DNA of 10,972 nt from Dechloromonas sp. (GTDB taxonomy: Bacteria > Pseudomonadota > Gammaproteobacteria > Burkholderiales > Rhodocyclaceae), in NCBI GenBank assembly GCA_017302355.1, contig JAFLDQ010000116.1:1-10972 (forward strand), in the 5' to 3' direction. Shown here in pieces: positions 1 to 8,324 of the stretch; the stretch's first letter is position 1; each line of letters starts with the position of its first letter. Below the pieces are notes generated by a model that did not search any database, was not told where the DNA came from, and worked only from the letters and a program-made list of their open reading frames with translations. A program made the translations under genes and the position numbers.

Positions 1-748
1 CGACGTTCTCGGCGTAGAAATTGCAGTCGGGGGTCTGGCCGTAGGTCACGATCTGCCGGGAAATCCGCGGCATGATGGCGCGCACGTTGGCGTCATCGGC
101 GCAGAGGACGGCGACCCCGTAGAAGGGAAGGCGGTTCAGGAAGTCGACAAAGGTGCCCTTCAGCCGCTCGAAGTCGTGGCCGTAGGTCTCCATGTGGTCG
201 GCGTCGATGTTGGTGACGACCGAGATCACCGGCGACAGAAAGAGGAAGGAGGCATCGGACTCGTCCGCCTCGGCCACCAGGAAATCGCCGTGCCCGAGGC
301 GGGCGTTGGCGCCGGCCGCGTTGAGCCGGCCGCCGATCACGAAGGTCGGATCGATGCCGCCTTCGGCGAGGATGCTGGTGACCAGGCTGGTGGTGGTCGT
401 CTTGCCATGGGTTCCGGCGATGGCGATCCCCTGTTTGAGGCGCATCAGTTCGGCGAGCATCTGGGCGCGCGGGACCACGGGGATCTGCCGCTCGCGGGCG
501 GCGATCACCTCCGGGTTGTCGCCCTTGACCGCCGTCGACACCACCACGGCATCGGCCCCGGCGACATTCTCCGCGGCATGACCGATGGTCACCCGGACGC
601 CTTCGCCCTCGAGACGGCGCGTGGTGGCGCTGGCTGCCAGGTCGGAACCGCTGACCAGGAAGTCGAGGTGGGCGAGAACTTCGGCAATGCCGCTCATTCC
701 CGAGCCGCCGACACCGACGAAGTGGATGTGCTTGACCTTGTGTTTCAT
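1..748 (-). CDS. murC: UDP-N-acetylmuramate--L-alanine ligase MurC (3' end outside window)
   Basis: Cytoplasmic ATP-dependent ligase that adds L-alanine to UDP-MurNAc, the first step of peptide stem assembly. The window holds 249 codons of a family usually about 460-490 residues long, so the C-terminal part (rest of the central domain and the ligase C-terminal domain) lies beyond base 1. Seen: a Rossmann-type glycine motif GVGGSGMSG (residues 12-20) for the UDP-substrate domain, the ATP P-loop GTHGKTTTT (112-120, Lys116), the acidic stretch [10 protein letters not shown] (159-168) and [11 protein letters not shown] (180-190), all typical of MurC. The ATG at 748-746 overlaps the murG stop by four bases (ATGA). 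A GAGG Shine-Dalgarno sequence (bases 756-759) sits seven bases upstream, which fixes this start. The reading frame is intact to the window edge. The identification is secure; only the missing half is unknown. Confidence 0.97.
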   Translation of the reverse strand, partial: MKHKVKHIHFVGVGGSGMSGIAEVLAHLDFLVSGSDLAASATTRRLEGEGVRVTIGHAAENVAGADAVVVSTAVKGDNPEVIAARERQIPVVPRAQMLAELMRLKQGIAIAGTHGKTTTTSLVTSILAEGGIDPTFVIGGRLNAAGANARLGHGDFLVAEADESDASFLFLSPVISVVTNIDADHMETYGHDFERLKGTFVDFLNRLPFYGVAVLCADDANVRAIMPRISRQIVTYGQTPDCNFYAENV

Positions 749-1803
749 TTCGCCGCCTCGGCACAGATGTCCGCAAGTTCGTCCGTGGCTTCGGGCCTGG
801 CCAGGCTGCGGGCTTTTTCGGCCATTTCCAGCAGTTGACCGCGGCTGTAGTTGCGGATCAAGGCGATCGCCTCGGGCGTCAGTTCCGCCTGCGGCAGCAG
901 GAAGGCGCCGCCGACGTTGACCAGGAACCTGGCATTGCCGGTCTGGTGATCGTCGACAGCGTGCGGGAAGGGGATCAGGATGCTCGCCACGCCCGCGGCC
1001 GCCAGTTCGGCGACGGTCAATGCGCCGGCGCGGCAGATGACCAGATCGGCCCACTCGTAGGCGCCGGCCATGTCCTCGATGAAAGACACGCAGTGCGCCT
1101 GGACGCCGACCGCCGCGTAATTGGCCTTGAGCGCCTCGATATGCTTTTCGCCGGCCTGATGGACGATCTGCGGCTGCTCGCTGGCGCCGAGCAGGGCCAT
1201 CCCCTGCGGGACCGTCTCGTTCAGCGCCTGCGCTCCGAGGCTGCCACCGATCACCAGCAGGCGCAGCGCGCCGGTCCGGCCGGCGAGACGCTCCGCCGGT
1301 GGCGCGATGTCGGCGATCTCCGGGCGCACCGGGTTGCCGACCCAGCGTCCCTTCCCGATAACGTCCGGGAAGCCGGTCAGGACGCGATCGGCAACGCCGG
1401 CGAGGACCCGGTTGGCCAGTCCGGCGACCGAGTTCTGCTCATGCAGGACCAGCGGCCTGCCCAGCAGGGAAGCCATCATCCCGCCGGGAAAGCTGATGTA
1501 GCCGCCCATGCCGAGAACCACGTCAGGGCGGGCCCTGCGGATCCCCTTCTGCGCCTGCCAGAACGCCCGCAGCAGGTTGAGCGGGAGCAGCAACTTGCGC
1601 AGGAGACCCTTGCCGCGCAGCGCGGCGAATTTCACCCAGACCATCTCGAACCGGTGTTGCGGCACGAGGCGCGCTTCCATGCCGTCGGGACTGCCCAGCC
1701 AGCAGACGTTCCAACCCCGCCCACGCATCCTTTCGGCGACGGCGAGGGCCGGAAAGATATGTCCGCCCGTACCGCCAGCCATCACCAGCAAGGTCTTAGC
1801 CAT
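745..1803 (-). CDS. murG: UDP-GlcNAc:lipid I N-acetylglucosaminyltransferase MurG
   Basis: Peripheral inner-membrane GT-B glycosyltransferase that moves GlcNAc from UDP-GlcNAc to lipid I, giving lipid II. The protein has 352 residues, a normal family length. Seen: N-terminal glycine loop GGTGGH (10-15), second loop GMGGYIS (98-104), HEQNS (121-125), the C-terminal domain loop [10 protein letters not shown] (186-195), and the UDP-GlcNAc site with [11 protein letters not shown] (257-267) and [11 protein letters not shown] (281-291). The start was chosen at 1803 because a strong Shine-Dalgarno AAGGAG ends six bases upstream and because the family begins just before the first glycine loop. An in-frame ATG at 1860 would add 19 residues and lacks such support. 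It is the only gene in the window separated from its upstream neighbour (ftsW) by a gap. Its stop overlaps the murC start. Confidence 0.98.
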   Translation of the reverse strand: MAKTLLVMAGGTGGHIFPALAVAERMRGRGWNVCWLGSPDGMEARLVPQHRFEMVWVKFAALRGKGLLRKLLLPLNLLRAFWQAQKGIRRARPDVVLGMGGYISFPGGMMASLLGRPLVLHEQNSVAGLANRVLAGVADRVLTGFPDVIGKGRWVGNPVRPEIADIAPPAERLAGRTGALRLLVIGGSLGAQALNETVPQGMALLGASEQPQIVHQAGEKHIEALKANYAAVGVQAHCVSFIEDMAGAYEWADLVICRAGALTVAELAAAGVASILIPFPHAVDDHQTGNARFLVNVGGAFLLPQAELTPEAIALIRNYSRGQLLEMAEKARSLARPEATDELADICAEAAK

Positions 1804-1872
1804 GGCGCACTCCTTCGCATGGAGCGACGTCGGGGATGTTTTCAGCGCAGGCTGGAACATGCGTCATCGGCC
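1804..1872 (-). other. ftsW-murG intergenic leader
   Basis: This 69-base gap is the only non-coding spacer in the window. It ends in the murG ribosome binding site. In the mRNA, CGCTCC (bases 1826-1821) can pair with GGAGUG (1813-1808) around a seven-base loop, one pair being G-U, so part of the Shine-Dalgarno sequence could be masked. A second, weaker inverted repeat, CGCATG/CATGCG, lies at 1858-1863 and 1816-1821 and would compete with the first stem. No convincing promoter or terminator is visible. The pairing is read directly; any regulatory role is inference. Confidence 0.5.
1810..1815 (-). promoter_or_regulatory. Shine-Dalgarno sequence of murG
   Basis: The mRNA reads AAGGAG here, a near-perfect match to the anti-Shine-Dalgarno sequence, six bases before the ATG at 1803. 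It decides the murG start over the in-frame ATG at 1860. Because murG is not coupled by overlap to ftsW, this site must recruit ribosomes on its own. Confidence 0.85.
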
Positions 1873-3036
1873 TCATAAACTGCCTCCGCGCATCAATTGA
1901 CGATTCTCCCAGTCGACCCGCAGCAGGATGGCCAGCGCGACGCAATTGGCGAGGATCCCGGAGCCGCCGAAACTCATCAACGGCAGGGTCAGGCCCTTGG
2001 TCGGCAGCAGGCCCATGTTGACGCCCATGTTGATGAACGCCTGGACGCCGATCCAGATGCCGGTGCCCATGGCGACCAGCGCCGGAAAGAGGCGGTCGAG
2101 CTGGACGCTTTGACGACCGATGGCGAAGGCGCGCTGGACAACCAGGGCGAACAGCGCGATCACCGCCAGCACCCCGAAGAAACCCAGCTCCTCGGCGATC
2201 ACCGCGAGCAGGAAGTCGGTATGCGCTTCCGGCAGGTAGAACAGCTTCTCGACGCTGGCGCCAAGACCGACGCCAAACAGCTCGCCGCGGCCGAAAGCGA
2301 TCAGCGAATGCGAAAGCTGGTAACCGCGCCCGAAGGCGTCGGCCCAGGGATCCATGAAACCGAAGACGCGGTCGCGCCGGTAAGGCGAGACGACGATCAG
2401 CGCGGCAAACGCCGCCAGCAGGCCGACGATCAGCAAGGCGAACAGGCGCGCCTTGAGCCCGCCGAGGAACAGGATGCCCATGGCGATCGCGATGATGACG
2501 ACGAAGGCGCCGAAATCGGGCTCCTTCAGCAGCAGCATGCCGACCACGGCCATCGCGCCGAACATCGGCAGGAAGGCCTGCTTCAGGTCGTGCATGACGT
2601 TGATCTTGCGCACCGTGTAGTCGGCGGCATAGAGCACGGCGAACAGCTTCATCAGTTCCGACGGCTGCAGGTTGACGATGCCGAGCGGCAGCCAGCGCCG
2701 CGCTCCGTTGACGTCGCGGCCGATACCGGGGATCAGGACGATGGCCAGCAGGGCGACGCCGGCCATGAAGAGCATGGGTGCGTAGTGCTGCCAGACCTTC
2801 ATCGGCACCTGAAAGGCAATGCCGGCGGCGGCGATTCCGATCGTCAGGAAAATCGCGTGGCGGATCAGGTAGTAGGTCGGCTGATGGCCGGTCATGCGGC
2901 CGGCCTCGGCGGTGGCGATCGATGCCGAGTAGACCATGACCATGCCGGTGAACAACAGCAGCAGGACGCTCCACAGCAGCACGTAGTCGATCTCGGACAA
3001 CATGCGGCGCGGCGTTTCGAGGGCATTGAGCATCAT
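1873..3036 (-). CDS. ftsW: Septal peptidoglycan polymerase FtsW (SEDS family)
   Basis: Polytopic inner-membrane SEDS glycosyltransferase that polymerises lipid II at the septum together with FtsI. The protein has 387 residues, as expected. Seen: many hydrophobic segments (first near residues 17-40, then about 58-76, 86-103, 130-140, 156-170, 176-216 and several after 276), the SEDS motif GARRWLPLG with PSEL (111-128), the periplasmic loop motif YLPEAHTDF (267-275) containing the Asp (274) equivalent to the essential Asp of E. coli FtsW, and the C-terminal [10 protein letters not shown] (351-360). Start: two adjacent ATGs (3036 and 3033) overlap the murD stop. A GAGGG sequence at 3045-3049 is eight bases from the first, so I chose 3036; the second would remove one residue. 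The N-terminus is cytoplasmic and short. Next gene is murG after a 69-base gap. Confidence 0.97.
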   Translation of the reverse strand: MMLNALETPRRMLSEIDYVLLWSVLLLLFTGMVMVYSASIATAEAGRMTGHQPTYYLIRHAIFLTIGIAAAGIAFQVPMKVWQHYAPMLFMAGVALLAIVLIPGIGRDVNGARRWLPLGIVNLQPSELMKLFAVLYAADYTVRKINVMHDLKQAFLPMFGAMAVVGMLLLKEPDFGAFVVIIAIAMGILFLGGLKARLFALLIVGLLAAFAALIVVSPYRRDRVFGFMDPWADAFGRGYQLSHSLIAFGRGELFGVGLGASVEKLFYLPEAHTDFLLAVIAEELGFFGVLAVIALFALVVQRAFAIGRQSVQLDRLFPALVAMGTGIWIGVQAFINMGVNMGLLPTKGLTLPLMSFGGSGILANCVALAILLRVDWENRQLMRGGSL

Positions 3037-4385
3037 GACGGCAGCCCTCGCACCGCCGCCACGAAGGCGGCCGCCCGCTCGGCATAATTGCCGTACATGT
3101 CGAGACTGGAGCAGGCCGGCGACAGCAGCACACAATCGCCGCGTTTCGCCTCGGCGGCCAGCCAGCGCACGGCTGTCTCCATGTCGCCGGCGCGCCGGAT
3201 CGGCAACCCGCAGCCGGCGAGCGCCGCCTCGATCTGCCCGGCGGCGCTGCCGATCAGGGCGACCGCCCGCCCATGCTTCTTCAGCGCCGCCAGCAGCGGG
3301 CTGAAGTCCTGACCCTTGCCGTCGCCGCCGAGAACGATGGCCACCTTGCACCCGAGACCTTCGACCGCCGCGAGCGTCGCGCCGACGTTGGTCCCCTTGG
3401 AGTCATCGACATAACGGACCCCGGCGATCTCGGCGACCGGTTCGACGCGGTGCGGCAGGCCGGCAAACGACTGGAGCGGCGCGACCAGACCCTCCGGCGC
3501 GACGCCAATGGCATCGCACAGGGCAAGCGCCGCCAGCGCATTCGCGACATTGTGCAAACCGGCCAGTTTCAGGGCGTCGACCGCGACCAGCGGCTTGCCG
3601 CCCCGGCACAGCGCGCCGGCGGTGAACCCGTAGTCGACCGGCCGCGGCGCGGCGTCTAGCCCGAAGGTCAGCATGCGGCGCCCGCAGCGGCCGTTGGCCA
3701 TCGACCGGTCGTCGCCGCGGTTGAGGACCATCGCTCCCCTGCCCTGAAAGATGCGCGACTTGGCGGCGGCGTAGGCGGCCAGACTTCCCTCATAGCGGTC
3801 GAGGTGATCCTCCGACACGTTGAGGACGGTCGCCGCGTCGGCATTCAGGTGATGGGTGGTCTCGAGCTGGAAGCTCGACAGCTCGACGACCCAGACTTGC
3901 GGCAGGGCATCCGCATCCAGGGCATCCATCAGGGCGTCGAGCGCCGACGGCGAGATGTTGCCGCAGGCAATGGCCGAGACGCCGGCGCCGTTCAGCAGGT
4001 GGGCGGTGAGCGCGGTCGTCGTCGTCTTGCCGTTGCTGCCGGTGATGGCGATGATCCGCGAAGCGGGCGCCCGTTCGCGGACACCGGCGGCGAAGAATTC
4101 GATTTCCGAGACCAGCGGCACGTCGACCGCGGCAATCCGCGGTGTCGCCTTGGGAACCCCCGGCGACAGGGCGACGAGATCGACGCCGGCAAAGGTCGCG
4201 TCGGCGAACGGACCGCCGATCACTTCGGCGTCGGGCGCGACGCGGGCCAGCGCGGCCAGATTGGGCGGGTTGTCGCGCCAATCGGCGACGCGGATCGACG
4301 CGCCCTGGCGATGCAGCCACCTGGCCATCGCCAGTCCGGACTCGCCGAGCCCGACCACCAGAACGCGTTTGCCCTTGACTTCCAT
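3033..4385 (-). CDS. murD: UDP-N-acetylmuramoyl-L-alanine--D-glutamate ligase MurD
   Basis: Cytoplasmic ligase that adds D-glutamate to UDP-MurNAc-L-Ala. The protein has 450 residues, within the usual range. Seen: N-terminal nucleotide-fold motif [15 protein letters not shown] (10-24), ATP P-loop [10 protein letters not shown] (115-124, Lys120), the ELSSFQLE segment (168-175), EDHLDRY (192-198), a Lys at 209 in the position carbamylated in other Mur ligases, [10 protein letters not shown] (277-286), DDSKGTN (327-333), GGDGKGQDF (353-361) and the C-terminal LSPACSSLD (421-429). The ATG at 4385 overlaps the mraY stop by one base (TGATG). No strong Shine-Dalgarno sequence is visible, so initiation probably depends on ribosomes ending mraY. 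The open frame continues upstream into mraY in another frame, but that extension is not homologous to MurD. The stop overlaps the ftsW start. Confidence 0.98.
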   Translation of the reverse strand: MEVKGKRVLVVGLGESGLAMARWLHRQGASIRVADWRDNPPNLAALARVAPDAEVIGGPFADATFAGVDLVALSPGVPKATPRIAAVDVPLVSEIEFFAAGVRERAPASRIIAITGSNGKTTTTALTAHLLNGAGVSAIACGNISPSALDALMDALDADALPQVWVVELSSFQLETTHHLNADAATVLNVSEDHLDRYEGSLAAYAAAKSRIFQGRGAMVLNRGDDRSMANGRCGRRMLTFGLDAAPRPVDYGFTAGALCRGGKPLVAVDALKLAGLHNVANALAALALCDAIGVAPEGLVAPLQSFAGLPHRVEPVAEIAGVRYVDDSKGTNVGATLAAVEGLGCKVAIVLGGDGKGQDFSPLLAALKKHGRAVALIGSAAGQIEAALAGCGLPIRRAGDMETAVRWLAAEAKRGDCVLLSPACSSLDMYGNYAERAAAFVAAVRGLPS

Positions 4386-5488
4386 CAGCGCAATTTCAGG
4401 GAAGAGAGCCCGATCAGCACGAGCATGATGGTGATGATCCAGAAGCGGACGACGACCTGCGTCTCCTTCCAGCCGGTCTGTTCGAAATGGTGATGCAGCG
4501 GCGCCATGCGCAGGATGCGCCGGCCCTCGCCAAACTTCTTCTTGGTGTATTTGAAGTACGACACCTGGACCATCACCGACAGCGTCTCGGCGACGAACAC
4601 GCCGCCCATGATGACCAGGACGATCTCCTGGCGGATGATGACGGCGACGGTGCCGAGCGCGGCGCCGAGCGCCAGGGCGCCGACGTCGCCCATGAAGACC
4701 TCCGCCGGATAGGCGTTGAACCACAGGAAGCCGAGCCCGGCGCCGGCAATCGCCCCAAGCAGGATGCACAGTTCGCCCGCGCCCGGCACATAGGGAATCA
4801 GCAGGTACCGGGCGTACACCGCGTGGCCGGTGACATAGGCAAAGACGACGAAGGCGGCGGCGATCATGACCGTCGGCATGATGGCGAGGCCGTCGAGGCC
4901 GTCGGTGAGGTTCACCGCATTGCTCGTGCCGACGATCGTGAAGTAGGTCAGGGTGATGAAGCCGACGACCCCGAGCGGATAGGCGACGGTCTTGAAGAAC
5001 GGCACGATCAGTTCGGTCTGGGCCCCCGACCTGGCCGAGAATGCGAGAAACAGGGCGGCGCCGATGCCCAGCAACGACTGCCAGAAGTACTTCCAGCGCG
5101 CCGCCAGTCCCCGGGGGTCGCGGTACACCACCTTCTTCCAGTCGTCGTACCAGCCGACGATGCCGAAGCCGAGCGTGACGACGAGCACCGTCCACACGTA
5201 CTTGTTGGTCAGGTCGCCCCACAACAGGGTGGTGACGCCGATCGCAATCAGGATCAGGACGCCGCCCATGGTCGGCGTCCCGGACTTGATCAGGTGGGTA
5301 TCCGGCCCGTCACTGCGCACCGCCTGCCCGATCTTCTTTTCCGCCAGCCAGCGGATTACCCGCGGGCCGGTGGCGAAGGAGAGCAGCAGCGCCGTCATCG
5401 CCGCCAGCACGGTGCGCAGCGTGATGTAATTGAAGACGTTGAAGAAACGCACGTCCTGGGCGAGCCATTGGGTCAATGCGAGAAGCAT
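4385..5488 (-). CDS. mraY: Phospho-N-acetylmuramoyl-pentapeptide transferase MraY
   Basis: Integral inner-membrane enzyme that transfers phospho-MurNAc-pentapeptide from UDP to undecaprenyl phosphate, forming lipid I. The protein has 367 residues and can be aligned with E. coli MraY from end to end by eye. Seen: [12 protein letters not shown] (69-80), the catalytic Asp pair in GWYDDWKKV (D115, D116), [11 protein letters not shown] (190-200), [11 protein letters not shown] (265-275) with the metal-site Asp268, and MAPLHHHFE (328-336) with the HHH motif. About ten hydrophobic helices are apparent. The ATG at 5488 overlaps the murF stop by one base (TGATG), and a GAGGAAGAG purine tract lies just upstream inside murF. 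The longer open frame reaching into murF is a different-frame artefact. All catalytic residues are present, so the enzyme should be functional. Confidence 0.99.
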   Translation of the reverse strand: MLLALTQWLAQDVRFFNVFNYITLRTVLAAMTALLLSFATGPRVIRWLAEKKIGQAVRSDGPDTHLIKSGTPTMGGVLILIAIGVTTLLWGDLTNKYVWTVLVVTLGFGIVGWYDDWKKVVYRDPRGLAARWKYFWQSLLGIGAALFLAFSARSGAQTELIVPFFKTVAYPLGVVGFITLTYFTIVGTSNAVNLTDGLDGLAIMPTVMIAAAFVVFAYVTGHAVYARYLLIPYVPGAGELCILLGAIAGAGLGFLWFNAYPAEVFMGDVGALALGAALGTVAVIIRQEIVLVIMGGVFVAETLSVMVQVSYFKYTKKKFGEGRRILRMAPLHHHFEQTGWKETQVVVRFWIITIMLVLIGLSSLKLR

Positions 5489-6849
5489 CAGTTCTCTTCC
5501 TCGCCGACGATGGCATCCGCCACCCGCTCCATCTTCATGAAGCGCGAGCCCTTGACCAGCACCGTGGTTTCCGGGTCCAGCTGCTTGTTGACCGCGGCAA
5601 TCAGCTTCTCGATGTCGCAGAAATGGCGGGCGCCTTCGCCGAAGTTGCGCACCGCCTGCTGGCTGGCATCGCCGAACGCCAGCAGACGGTCGACGCCCTG
5701 GCTCTTCGCGTAACCGCCGATCTCGTCGTGATACTGGCCGCTGGCTTCGCCGATTTCGCCCATGTCGCCGAGGACCAGCACCTTGCGGCCGATCGTTGCG
5801 GCGAGGACGTCGATGCCGGCGCGCACCGAGTCGGGATTGGCGTTGTAGGTATCGTCGAGCACCACCGCTCCGGCGCGTCCCTGACGTCGCTGCAGGCGCC
5901 CCTTGAGGCCGGCGAACCCCTCTAGTCCGGCCACGACGGCCGCCAGGGGGATTCCGGCGGCGAGGCAGGCGGCCGCCGCGGCCAGCGCGTTGCGCGCATT
6001 GTGGCGGCCCGGCACCGCCAGTTTCAGTTCGGCCTCGCCTACAGGCGTCCACAGGCTGAGGAGCGTGGTCAGCCCCTGCTGGCGCACGACTGCCCGCACG
6101 TCGGCCGCGCGCTCGATGCCGAAGGTGAGCAGTGGATGGCGTCCCGCCATCCTCCGCCAGAGTCCGGCATACGCATCATCGGCGTTGACCACCGCCACGC
6201 CGCCCGCGCCGAGGCCGGCGAAGATGCTGCCTTTTTCGCGGGCGATCTGGTTCATGTCACCCATCCCCGCGAGGTGGGCCCGCTGCGCGTTGGTCACCAC
6301 CGCCACCGTCGGCGCGCCGATCTGCGTCAGATAGGCAATTTCGCCCGGCTGATTCATTCCCATCTCGATGACCGCCGCGCGCTGGCCAGCGGCGAGACCG
6401 AGCAGGGTCAGCGGCAGGCCGATGTCGTTGTTGAGGTTGCCGCGCGTCGCCAGCACGGTATCGCCATACTGCCTGCGGAGAATGGCGGCGATCATCTCCT
6501 TGGTCGTCGTCTTGCCGTTCGACCCGGTCACGGCGATCACCGGAATCTCGAAGCCGGCGCGCCAGGCGGCGGCCAGCCGGCCGAGGGCAAGCCGCGTATC
6601 GGCGACGACGAGCGCCGGGAAGCCCGCCGGAATGCGCGCCCCGTCGGTCACCAGCAGGGCGCCGGCGCCGGCAGCGACGGCCTGTTCGAGGAAATCGTGG
6701 CCATCGAAGCGCTCACCGCGCAGCGCCACGAACAACTGCCCGGGCGCAACCGTGCGCGTGTCGGTGGAGACGCCGGCAATCGCCCGGTCGGGACCGCACA
6801 GGTCGCCGCCGACGGCGCGCTGGATCGCGGAAAGGGGCCAATCGATCAT
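5488..6849 (-). CDS. murF: UDP-MurNAc-tripeptide--D-alanyl-D-alanine ligase MurF
   Basis: Cytoplasmic ligase that adds the D-Ala-D-Ala dipeptide to UDP-MurNAc-tripeptide, the last cytoplasmic step before MraY. The protein has 453 residues, as in E. coli. Seen: N-terminal substrate domain with [16 protein letters not shown] (28-43) and GERFDGHDF (45-53), P-loop [12 protein letters not shown] (108-119, Lys113), [14 protein letters not shown] (137-150), the central MGMNQPGEI (163-171), [11 protein letters not shown] (281-291), [12 protein letters not shown] (331-342), LGDMGEIGE (360-368) and VKGSR (432-436). The ATG at 6849 overlaps the murE stop by four bases (ATGA) and lines up with the E. coli N-terminus. 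An in-frame ATG at 6867 would add six residues and overlap murE more; I judge it less likely. No strong Shine-Dalgarno sequence is seen, consistent with coupling to murE. Confidence 0.98.
   Translation of the reverse strand: MIDWPLSAIQRAVGGDLCGPDRAIAGVSTDTRTVAPGQLFVALRGERFDGHDFLEQAVAAGAGALLVTDGARIPAGFPALVVADTRLALGRLAAAWRAGFEIPVIAVTGSNGKTTTKEMIAAILRRQYGDTVLATRGNLNNDIGLPLTLLGLAAGQRAAVIEMGMNQPGEIAYLTQIGAPTVAVVTNAQRAHLAGMGDMNQIAREKGSIFAGLGAGGVAVVNADDAYAGLWRRMAGRHPLLTFGIERAADVRAVVRQQGLTTLLSLWTPVGEAELKLAVPGRHNARNALAAAAACLAAGIPLAAVVAGLEGFAGLKGRLQRRQGRAGAVVLDDTYNANPDSVRAGIDVLAATIGRKVLVLGDMGEIGEASGQYHDEIGGYAKSQGVDRLLAFGDASQQAVRNFGEGARHFCDIEKLIAAVNKQLDPETTVLVKGSRFMKMERVADAIVGEEEN
5494..5502 (-). promoter_or_regulatory. 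Ribosome binding site of mraY inside murF
   Basis: The mRNA reads GAGGAAGAG in the last codons of murF, ending five bases before the mraY ATG at 5488. It is a credible purine-rich Shine-Dalgarno tract that supports the TGATG-coupled start. Confidence 0.6.
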
Positions 6850-8324
6850 GCCACCACCCGCGGGCATTCCCGGCGCAAGGCGAGCGCCGCCCGCGCCTGA
6901 TCGGCATCGGAGAACGGCGCCCGGATGCCGGCGACCTCCTGGTAGGGCTCATGCCCCTTGCCGGCAAGCAGGACGATGTCGTTGACCCCGGCGCCGGCGA
7001 TCGCCCGGCGGATGGCGACGGCGCGGTCGACGACCGACTCGACCGGCGGCATGCCCGCCTGGATATCGGCGATGATGCGCGCCGGGTCCTCGCCACGGGG
7101 ATTGTCGCTGGTCAGCACGACCCGGTCGGCCAGCCGCGCGGCGACCTCGCCCATTTGCGGCCGCTTGCCGCGGTCGCGGTCGCCGCCGCAGCCGAAGACG
7201 ACACAGAGGCTTCCCTTGCGCGCCTGCGCCACGCCGCGCAATGCCCGCAGCACGTTCTCCAGCGCATCCGGGCTGTGCGCGTAATCGACGACGATCAACG
7301 GCTCGCCGGCCCCGCCCAGACGTTCCATCCGGCCGGCGGGAGGCGTCAGCGCCGACAGGCGGCGGCCGATGTCCGCCGCTTCGGCCCCGGCATCGTGGAG
7401 AACCGCTGCCGCCGCCAGCAGATTGGCGACGTTGTAGCGTCCGAGCAGGCAGGTATGCACCTCGGCGCGCCCGCCCGGAACGACCAGGGCGAAGCGCTGG
7501 CCCCCCGGTGTTTCCGCCGGATCCTCGGCGCGCACCGCCACGCCGCCCGCCGTCCTTGCGCCGCCGATGCCGTAGCCGAGAACGGAGCGCGCGGTCGTCT
7601 CGCGCAGCAGCTTGCGGCCCAGTTCATCGTCGGCGTTGATGATCGCCGTGCGCAGGCCGGGCCGGACAAAGAGGCGGCGCTTCGCCGCCGCATAGGCTTC
7701 CATGCTGCCGTGATAGTCGAGGTGGTCGCGGGTGAGATTGGTGAACACCGCGACATCGATCTGCGCGCCGTTCAGGCGCCCCTCCTCGATGCCGATCGAA
7801 CTGGCCTCGAGCGCGCAGGCTTCGGCGCCGGCGCGGCGCAAGCCGGCCAGCAGGCGCATCAGGGTCGTCGCTTCGGGTGTCGTGAAGCCGGTATCTTCGA
7901 GGGCGCCGGGGAAGCCGGCGCCGAGGGTGCCGATGACCGCGCACTTGCGGGCGTGGGCGCGGGCGATGAACTGGCTGACCGTGGTCTTGCCATTGGTGCC
8001 GGTGACGGCGATCAGCGAGAGCCTGGCGCTCGGCTCGCCGCAGACCAGATGCGCCAGCGGACCGGCGAGCGCGCGCAGCCCGTCGATCGGCATGTTGGCT
8101 GCGGTCCACGCCGGATTCCAGGCAAAATCGCCGCCGGCCTGCCAGAGCACGGCAACGGCCCCGCGGGCGATGGCGTCGCCGATATAGCGGCGGCCATCCG
8201 CGACGCCGCCGGGATAGGCAAGAAAGAGGTCGCCCGGCCGCACCTGGCGGCTGTCGTCGGCCACCCCCCCGGGCCGAACGCCCAGCGCCTTCAGGCGCAC
8301 GAGGATCGCATGCACCTGGTTCAC
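6846..8324 (-). CDS. murE: UDP-MurNAc-L-Ala-D-Glu--meso-2,6-diaminopimelate ligase MurE
   Basis: Cytoplasmic ligase that adds the third stem amino acid. The protein has 492 residues, close to E. coli MurE. Seen: N-terminal DDSRQVRPGDLFLAYPG (23-39) and DGRRYI (43-48), P-loop VTGTNGKTTVSQF (107-119, Lys113), FTTPEATT (147-154), LEASSIGIEEGR (172-183), NLTRDHLDYHG (196-206), the Lys (215) in the carbamylated position, LLGRYNVANLLAA (293-305), VVDYAHSPDALE (345-356), FGCGGDRDRGKRP (377-389), SDNPRGEDP (406-414) and AGKGHEPYQ (454-462). The DNPR motif is the known signature of enzymes using meso-diaminopimelate rather than lysine. Translation starts at GTG (8324-8322), which overlaps the ftsI stop by four bases (GTGA) and has AAGGGG five bases upstream. 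The stop overlaps the murF start. Confidence 0.98.
   Translation of the reverse strand: MNQVHAILVRLKALGVRPGGVADDSRQVRPGDLFLAYPGGVADGRRYIGDAIARGAVAVLWQAGGDFAWNPAWTAANMPIDGLRALAGPLAHLVCGEPSARLSLIAVTGTNGKTTVSQFIARAHARKCAVIGTLGAGFPGALEDTGFTTPEATTLMRLLAGLRRAGAEACALEASSIGIEEGRLNGAQIDVAVFTNLTRDHLDYHGSMEAYAAAKRRLFVRPGLRTAIINADDELGRKLLRETTARSVLGYGIGGARTAGGVAVRAEDPAETPGGQRFALVVPGGRAEVHTCLLGRYNVANLLAAAAVLHDAGAEAADIGRRLSALTPPAGRMERLGGAGEPLIVVDYAHSPDALENVLRALRGVAQARKGSLCVVFGCGGDRDRGKRPQMGEVAARLADRVVLTSDNPRGEDPARIIADIQAGMPPVESVVDRAVAIRRAIAGAGVNDIVLLAGKGHEPYQEVAGIRAPFSDADQARAALALRRECPRVVA

Noticed and set aside
386..393. An octamer on the plus strand identical to the E. coli Chi sequence
   Set aside because: It falls in the Thr-Thr-Ser-Leu codons after the murC P-loop, so chance and coding constraint explain it; Chi of this organism is unknown.
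1804..1860. A 19-residue N-terminal extension of MurG from the in-frame ATG at 1860
   Set aside because: The family N-terminus and the AAGGAG site both point to the ATG at 1803; the extension shows no recognisable feature.
3037..6052. Open frames that extend murD, mraY and ftsW far upstream of the chosen starts
   Set aside because: The extensions are out-of-frame translations of the upstream genes, Arg/Gly/Pro-rich and not homologous to the family. The chosen starts match the family N-termini and sit at stop-start overlaps.
6850..6867. An in-frame ATG for murF at 6867
   Set aside because: No Shine-Dalgarno sequence precedes it, and it would add six residues (MPAGGG) absent from the E. coli protein; the ATGA overlap at 6849 fits the pattern of the cluster.
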